From Hexactinellida sp. DTS-2022 (taxonomy: Eukaryota; Porifera; Hexactinellida): a stretch of DNA of 64,000 bases. Each line of letters opens with the position of its first letter. Within the stretch, counting starts at the first letter, position 1. The DNA is taken from assembly GCA_028753945.1 (NCBI GenBank), contig JAPNXP010000001.1, forward strand, positions 10,840,501 through 10,904,500, read 5' to 3'. Under the pieces are notes generated by a model. The model worked only from the letters and a program-made list of their open reading frames with translations. It was not told the origin of the DNA and searched no databases. Made by a program: the position numbers and the translations under genes. Shown here in pieces: positions 57,813 through 64,000 of this stretch.

Positions 57813-57905
57813 CGAGCCCTTCGGTCTCGGTCGCTTTTCGACGGATTGGTGCTACGCACCTAAAGTTAACGGCCGCTGTGCGGCCTTACTCCTCACTAAA
57901 CCAAT
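57813..57905 (-). mobile_element. Helitron-like 3' end, family A
   Basis: Minus strand: GAGGAGTAAGGCCGC, CGGCCGTTAACTTTAGGTGC, GTAGCACCAATCCGTCG, then GACCGAGACCGAAGGGCTCG ending at 57813 before T. The 5' part upstream is not resolved. Confidence 0.75.
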
Positions 57906-58423
57906 TGGGGGTCTGTTTACTTTGGTATATTAGAATAGAGGACTTTTTCAGAGCGTGTACTATTTTCATGCAACATGTTGCAACGGAATTGCAAAATATT
58001 GCATGTATGATGGGCTTAAGTATATCTATATACTTTGTGGAACTTATTCATAAATGATTAATGAGAAGTAATTGCCACTTAAATTGAAAGTGAGAGTAAT
58101 TAATGATTTATTAATAAATTGAATTGCAACATAAACATACAATTAATTAAGCATATAAGTTATAATATAATTGATTATTGGTAAAATAACATATAATAAT
58201 CAGGAGGAGGCTTTCAGAATTGCTGGTCTTGCTTGGTTATGCTATATAGAAATTTACATAAGAATTGTTTGGTTATTATTTATAATGAACAATAAATTGA
58301 ATGTTAAACTTACTTGAAACATTATATGCGACTGTCAATTTCAAATTCTTGATTTGAGTATTACCCTAAATGTTAAAATTCACATAAAAATTACGATAAT
58401 GCACAATATGCAAAGAACCATAC

Positions 58424-58705
58424 CTGTAGAATGTCATTTAAAATCTTAATTTTTTTAAATTGGAGTGCAGTTTGAGCTGCCCCCCTCTTTTGCCCGCCTC
58501 TCTTCCCCCTTTTTCTATCCTTTGGGTTTGGGTCCTTAGGGTTTGGGTCCTTAGGGTTTGAGTCCTTAGGGTTTGAGTCCTTAGGGTTTGGGTCCTTAGG
58601 GTTTGGGTCCTTAGGGTTTGAGTCCTTAGGGTTTGGGTCCTTAGGGTTTGAGTCTTTAGGGTTGTCCTTTGAGTTCTGGTCATCCATAATATCATCCATG
58701 TACAC
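58424..58705 (-). CDS. Candidate first coding exon with NPKD repeats
   Basis: Minus strand ATG at 58705, 94 codons in phase 0 up to a consensus donor CAG|GTATGG after 58424. The protein opens MYMDDIMDDQNSKDNPKD, has about nine further PNPKD/SNPKD pentapeptides, then a strongly basic tail KDRKRGKRGGQKRG and FKKIKILNDILQ. The repeats are encoded by a 15 bp in-frame minisatellite. Low complexity also keeps the other frames open, so coding is not certain; the acid start, repeat periodicity of exactly five codons and the donor support it. No family recognised. Confidence 0.4.
58510..58668. repeat. 15 bp minisatellite (GTTTGGGTCCTTAGG)n
   Basis: About ten copies, differing mainly as GTTTGGG or GTTTGAG, with nearly no length variation. 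Confidence 0.95.
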
Positions 58706-58799
58706 GTATATGAAAAATAAATAAAAATTGTTAACTTAATAACCTCATTAATCAAGGTATTTATATTAATTTGAGGTTTAACAGTCTAGTAGAAAAATA

Positions 58800-60165
58800 T
58801 TTGGCGCTAAAAGCATCAAGATTCTCTAATCTAAAATACCAAAGTTAACAGAACTAATTTATCTGAAGAAATAATGTCTAGAGTATTAATTAATTAATTG
58901 AAAAATTACTGGAACCAAAAGTTCTATAACATTCTCTAATCTAAAATACCAAAGTTAACAGAACTAATTTATCTGAAGAAATAATGCCTAGAGTATTAAT
59001 TAATTAATTGAAAAATTACTGGAACCAAAAGTTCTATAACATTCTCTAATCTAAAATACCAAAGTTAACAGAACTAATTTATCTGAAGAAATAATGTCTG
59101 ATCCACAATAAGAGAAATCATGCCTTAATTAATTATCGATATTTATCCCGAGAATTAATTATCGATATTTATCCAAAAATAAAATTGTCTAGCCTGGATA
59201 TAGGAAATAAATTATTAGATGCACTGTATAATAACAGAGTCGATTCGTTTCTATATAATCATTAATTCTATAATGTACAATAGTGGTTGTTATAAATTGG
59301 ATACAAAATTTTGCATAATTAATTGAGACCCTAGGAATTTATACAACTCAATATATTGCAATGCAATCTGTACTATTGAGATCCAACTCGGCTACTATTT
59401 TAGTAAATCGTCAGCTCCTGTATGAATTTCAAAAGTCAGATATGCATCGTGAGATTGAATTCAGTAGCATCTTGGTATTATGTATTCTGTTTCTAGATGA
59501 TACGCCTTTCTTTAGGGTATTTTAGGAGACCTAATGGGAAATAAATTTAAACCATGTTACTGTATGTATATGTATACCAAAAGTTAACAGAACTAATTTA
59601 TTTGAACAAATAATGTCTAAAGTATAAATTATTATATTACTGGTACTACCATAAGTTCTAGAACATTCTCTAATATTAAATACCAAAGTTATCAGAACTA
59701 ATTAATCTTAAGAAATAATGTCTAAAGTATTAATTAACTGATATAGAACATTCTCTAATATTAAATACCAAAGTTAACAGAACTAATTAATCTTAAGAAA
59801 TAATGTCTAAAGTATTAATTAACTGATATAGAACATTCTCTAATATTAAATACCAAAGTTAACAGAATTTAATAATATAGAAATCTTAAGAAATAATGTC
59901 TAAAGTATTAATTAACTGATATAGAACATTCTCTAATATTAAATACCAAAGTTATCAGAACTAATTAATCTTAAGAAATAATGTCTAAAGTATTAATTAA
60001 CTGATATAGAACATTCTCTAATATTAAATACCAAAGTTAACAGAACTAATTAATCTTAAGAAATAATATCTCAAGTATGAATTAATTAATTAATGACTAA
60101 TCACTGGTACCAGAAGTTCTAGATCATTCTCCAATCTTAAATACTAAAGTTAACAGATCAAATTT
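58800..60165. repeat. Satellite-like tandem arrays, 110 bp and 85 bp units
   Basis: 58800-59098 holds ~2.7 units of 110 bp (ATTCTCTAATCTAAAATACC at 58821, 58931, 59041). 59664-60085 holds about five units of ~85 bp (CATTCTCTAATATTAAATAC at 59664, 59749, 59834, 59927, 60012; one unit has a short insertion). The two units are related (AGTTAACAGAACTAATT shared). AT-rich and non-coding. The arrays end just before a Helitron-like 3' end. Confidence 0.93.
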
Positions 60166-60185
60166 ATATGAAGATGTCTGCTTAA

Positions 60186-60225
60186 GTACCAATCCGTCGC
60201 AAAGCGACCGAGACCGAAGGGCTCG
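60186..60225 (+). mobile_element. Helitron-like 3' end, family A/C
   Basis: AATCCGTCGCAAAGCGACCG and GAGACCGAAGGGCTCG ending at 60225, followed by T. The satellite arrays upstream may lie inside this element. Confidence 0.75.
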
Positions 60226-61199
60226 TTTTCTTTTAAATTGAAACTGAAAGTCATCCTTTAACTGTGAAATTTATAAAATATTAAGAATGTACTAAATATC
60301 TTTTGTTTCGGGTATTAGCTAATTATCTAGACAATAAGAGAATTATCATGCCTAAATTATTTAGTTTTTCGAAAATCCCAACTATTCTATTAGTTTAGTT
60401 GATTTAATGGTGAAATTACTAATCTATAACAACGTTTAAAATAGTGAAACTAAATATCTCTACATTCTCACCATTAATATGTCTTTAAATCTATTCCAAT
60501 GAGTAGCATTATGAATCATTGATCATGATTGTTCATCTCTTGATCCCAATTAATAGATGTCCAATTAAAGTATTGTTGATTGTCTTGGAAATTATAAGGA
60601 ATTAATATATGAAGTATTAATTAACAATACATATAAAAGTATACTCACCAAATAAAATTCCAAGAAACCTCCACTCATCGAGAAAATAGTAGATGAAAGA
60701 TATTATTCTTTATGATATATACATACGTACACATGTGTTTAGTATTCAATATGGTTAATTTCGTGTCAATTTAAGCTCGATAATTTGTCAATTTTAAACA
60801 AAGTAGTTTAAAATAGAATCATAAGGCGCCACAATCATCATGATAGTGTGTACTATCATTATGAAGGTGTCAGCACTGGGAGCCAGAAATAGGAAATCAT
60901 GTTAGCACTACTTCAGTAGTACGGTCAGTCATTCTTACCTAAAACGTCTCACCTGAGGCGCCACAATCAGACAATATCTGAAAGCGTCGCACAGCAAGAT
61001 TCCTTAGAGAGCAAGATTCCTTAGAAAATGGATTGAAAAAAATGATGAGTATCAAAAGTTATTAAAAGTATTTTCTTAGATTGAAAGAATTTTCTAAGTT
61101 ATGAACTTATGAACTCATCAAGAAGGGCGCTAGTTCTGACCTTAGAGAGCCTGAACTGTAAGCAGCCGACGTTATATTCATCAATGCGATGAAACATTA
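60226..61199. other. Region 3' of the Helitron gene, nothing recognised
   Basis: AT-rich; the only structure seen is GGCGCCACAATCA, twice (60826 and 60958). No Helitron 3' terminus for the minus-strand gene could be identified. Confidence 0.4.
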
Positions 61200-61648
61200 C
61201 TAAGCAAAAAAGAAGGAATCAAAATGTTCATTTCCTTTTAGACGGCTACTAAGTCTATGATGTAAAATACAGACTTTCTGTGCATTAAAAATCGGATCAC
61301 ATTCAATAGGAGTGTCTAACTTATTGTGTAAATAGTTAGGAAGAATGTTCCAATTCATTGAGTTGACATGAGTACAATCAACTGATAATATGTCAATTCC
61401 AGCCAAGGCGACTAACATATTAAGTTCAACATTTGTACCCCATGCATTGGGTGCAGAAATAGCGTTAATATGTTCATGCAATTCCTGCTCACTGTGTATG
61501 CCAGATGTGCGCATAACATTGTAGTGATGCTGGGTACTGGTAGTGAATGTATTAATCAGATTGTACTTTAATATCTCGAAAAAAATTTCAGTGCCAAATA
61601 TTATATGAGATAGGGTACGGTACAAACAGTTACCATCTGGTTGAACAT
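61200..61648 (-). pseudogene. OTU cysteine protease domain of the Helitron protein
   Basis: The frame through VQPDGNCLYRTLSHIIFG carries the OTU catalytic Asp and Cys (DGNC), then WGTNVELNMLVALAGIDILS, the typical WG..E.. segment, and KGNEHFDSFFF with the catalytic His, ending at the stop 61200-61202. OTU proteases remove ubiquitin-type modifiers; OTU domains are known at the C-termini of some Helitron/Helentron proteins. It is one base out of frame with the helicase ORF at about 61630-61650, so the full protein is broken here. All catalytic residues appear present. Confidence 0.85.
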
Positions 61649-62846
61649 CTACACTGAAACATTCTGACCAAAATATGTTGTCAGTTGTGCTTTAAGTGAG
61701 GTGTAATAATTGCTTACTGCACCTCGAGTCTCACGAATAGGTAAAATTAGTATCTCGTGTAATCCAATACTATGCGCAATCTTCTGCCGCATTGGGATAG
61801 TAAGATTATTGACCGTACCATTGAGAAAATACTCTGACAAATCGAATGGATCTCGAATTATTGCATCAAATATACATTCACGATCTGATAATGGTGATAC
61901 AGTGTATTCAGCTATATCCATTTTGTCTATAACTTCCAATGGGCTAATAGTACTGTTATTAAACTCAAAAAGTTTCATGATTTTTCCTTTGCCATCAGAT
62001 ATATTTAGGACAGACTCTCTCTTTGCAGGAGCAATAGCCTCAGGCAAAGGAGTCATTGTCAATTGGGAACTTGGGAATGTTTCATTCAATAGAGAACATA
62101 TTTCATCTATGTCTTCTATGGGCTCAATATGAGAAGAGGATTTAAAAACTTCCCTATAGACTACATTTCTAATCCAAACTTCCCCAGATTTTGATTTGTC
62201 AGTTCCACATACCATTATTTTTAGTCCCAATGGATTTTTAACTCTACTCAATGCAACATAGAGTTGGCCATGACTAAAAATGGCTTCAGGGGATGGCAGA
62301 TATAGACCAACGGTATCCAAACTCTGACCTTGCCCTTTGTTAATTGTGATACAATAGGCTAAGCGGATTGGAAACTGCCTCCTTCTGAGAATAAATGGAA
62401 GTTCAGACTCAGAAGAAGTCAATATAATTCGTAGTATAAACACTCGCTTATGCTTGTTTGTACCAGTTGCGATCTCCGCGTCAATTACTCGGTTTGAGAA
62501 TGCTCTAATAATCAACCGAGTACCATTACAAAGACCCTCATCGGGATCAAGGTTACGCAATAGAATTACAGTCGCAAACAATTTCAAGAATAGCCGATGA
62601 GGGGGCATACCGTTAGGAGTGATGGAATTTAAAAACTCATTTGGAAAATTTACTGCAGCAGAACCTTCTACAGAATCTGCGCTCAACAGAGTTATACCAT
62701 CACCAGGAAGCTGATGAATTACGTAATCGTTTATTAAATCAGCTGTATCATTTTTAGGACACAGAATAATTTTTTGACTTACATAATCACGATCAGCATA
62801 ATTTACATTTATATCACCATAGACTGAAGTAACCAAGTCTGTAATG
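61649..62846 (-). pseudogene. Helitron Pif1-like helicase, C-terminal motifs
   Basis: Superfamily 1B helicase part: ADLINDYVIHQLPGD, CNGTRLIIRAF, IRLAYCITINKGQGQSLDTV (motif V region) and HGQLYVALSRVKN (motif VI with the arginine finger). These are the standard Helitron helicase motifs. A ~170-residue linker follows and leads to the OTU domain. The frame is intact from the hAT insertion at 62847 to the stop near 61649. Confidence 0.92.
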
Positions 62847-63156
62847 CAGTGGTTCTTAACCGGGGGGAAATTTCGGGAATATAAGGGGGAAATCAATTTC
62901 GACAAAATTAATAATAATATTAAAACTTAAATAAAATAATACAAACCATATATTTTATCTACATAGGTCATAACAAAAGTACTGATCACCAATCATATTG
63001 ATGTTGTGAACTATTGTTTGCTAAATTTTCAACCAGCAGAAAGCTAATAAATTGTATGTTTGAGGCTACTTTTTTCCTTATACAAATGATGGTGGAAATC
63101 GGGTAGAGTGAACAGGCCAAAAGGGGAAATGAAATTAAAAAGGTTAAGAACCCCTG
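62847..63156. mobile_element. hAT MITE inside the Helitron helicase, 310 bp
   Basis: CAGTGGTTCTTAACC and GGTTAAGAACCCCTG termini with the perfect 8 bp duplication CTGTAATG (62839-62846 and 63157-63164). This terminus type is widespread among animal hAT elements. It splits the helicase between the SIT and TDLVTSVYGD segments. Confidence 0.95.
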
Positions 63157-64000
63157 CTGTAATGGAATCACCTGGTACTACAAATTTGTTATCTATGTGA
63201 ATCATTTGATTGTCATCCTCAGGTTCAGTGCCTTCTCCCACTCTTAATAAAAAGTTGGAAAATTTACTGACCTCGAGGGCATCTTGTGACAATAATGTTT
63301 GGAGACGCATATTTATAGTTAGCTTCATTACTTTAACATAACGCCAGAGATATGACCTGTTCAGACAGGAAGAGACCACTTCGGCTCTCGGCCCATGCTT
63401 AACCACAGGGGGTATCTGACGGAAGTCGCCTCCAAAAACCATTACTTTGCCACCAAAGGGGAGATCACAGGAACAAATATCCCTCAAACTGCGATCAACA
63501 CACTCAGCTACATGCTTATTTGACATGCACGCTTCATCCCATACCAAAAGTTTTGTACGCTTAATTAGCTGTGCCAAAGCACTCTGTTTCGAAATGTTAC
63601 ATACAGATAACTCATTGATATCAATGGGAACTTTCAACCTAGAGTGGACAGTCCGCCCTCCTGCGAGGAGGAGAGCGGCTATGCCACTGCTAGCTAACCC
63701 AAGGGCAATTTGACTCTTCGAGCGAACTTGAGCCAAAAGTATATTATAAAGGAATGTCTTCCCTGTGCCCCCGGGACCATCTACAAAGAATATTTTGGGA
63801 TACTGCTCAGAATCATTTACCGCTGCTATTATAGAGGTAAATACACTAAGCTGATCAGAATTAAGAGAAGGAACATCATGAACAACTATTGCTAGCTGCT
63901 CATCAACGTTATAATCTAATTCTCTCTGAATAATAAGAGCCTCCTCGTATGGACTTCTGGTATGAATGGGTATTGGCATCCCTGGGAAATCTGCTAGAGA
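63157..64000 (-). pseudogene. Helitron Pif1-like helicase, N-terminal motifs (continues beyond window)
   Basis: The frame is open from the window edge (LADFPGMPIP) onward. Walker A is DGPGGTGKTFLYN; then ALGLASSGIAALLLAGGRTV, HSRLKVPI, Walker B LLVWDEACM, VMVFGGDFRQIPPV (motif III) and LTINMRLQ (motif IV). The order and wording are those of Helitron Rep-helicase proteins, which drive rolling-circle transposition. The Rep (HUH) part would lie beyond 64000 and is not visible. Confidence 0.95.

Noticed and set aside
58510-58668. CRISPR-like or telomere-like array.
   Set aside because: It is a continuous 15 bp minisatellite with no spacers; the CCTTAGG content is not a telomeric repeat run.

Overview
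The window is AT-rich animal DNA with very little host coding sequence and a dense, deeply nested load of DNA transposons. The animal assignment rests on a recognisable p120-catenin/plakophilin-family copy, a family known from animals. The transposon mix (a Helitron with an OTU domain, pogo/Tigger, hAT, Mutator-like and integrase-bearing elements) fits an invertebrate, perhaps marine. I cannot name the species.

Layout. 0-4.2 kb: small hAT elements, then a ~1.5 kb repeat (called R1 here) with a fold-back at one end and a palindrome-bearing minisatellite at the other; an inverted second copy lies at 55.8-57.3 kb. 4.2-7.7 kb: an intronless, frameshifted p120-catenin-like retrocopy between ~130 bp inverted repeats. 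8.1-9.5 kb: a fold-back element and one short open gene of unknown function. 11.5-18.2 kb: a Mutator-like element with a 10 bp target duplication, then two giant fold-backs, one carrying a pogo-type MITE that itself carries a TGTTG...CAACA element. 18-31 kb: pogo-type and hAT MITEs, Helitron-like copies, a broken Tc1/mariner-type transposase and half a Tigger transposase. 31.5-32.1 kb: an array of short palindromes. 32.5-37.9 kb: a TGTTG...CAACA element with 4 bp target duplication, filled by three head-to-tail Helitron-like copies. 38-48 kb: mostly decayed repeats, one exon-like segment with a paralogue at 53.4 kb, and palindrome-rich fold-backs. 48.3-51.4 kb: a broken integrase-bearing element with a 2A-like motif, PHD-like and cysteine-rich modules, next to a hAT insertion with a perfect 8 bp duplication. 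51.8-60.2 kb: more fold-backs, a LINE-like reverse transcriptase fragment, two candidate exons and two satellite arrays. 61.2-64 kb: the C-terminal part of a Helitron protein (Pif1-like helicase plus OTU protease), interrupted by a hAT MITE and cut by the window edge.

How the parts relate. At least ten short elements share a 3' module rich in GCGAAGC hairpins that ends GGGCTCG followed by T, and five related 5' ends begin A|TCTATA. That is Helitron-like architecture, so an autonomous Helitron such as the one at 61-64 kb is a candidate source of the machinery that moved them; this is inference. The TGTTG...CAACA elements have the termini and 4 bp duplications expected of integrase-related Ginger-type transposons, and an integrase gene lies in the same window, but no sequence link between them was demonstrated.

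Ordinary host genes are represented only by the ORF at 9.1 kb, the NPKD-repeat exon at 58.4-58.7 kb, the paired exon-like segments at 43.9-44.2 and 53.3-53.5 kb, and a possible terminal exon at 57.35-57.6 kb. All are of unknown function and of low to moderate confidence.
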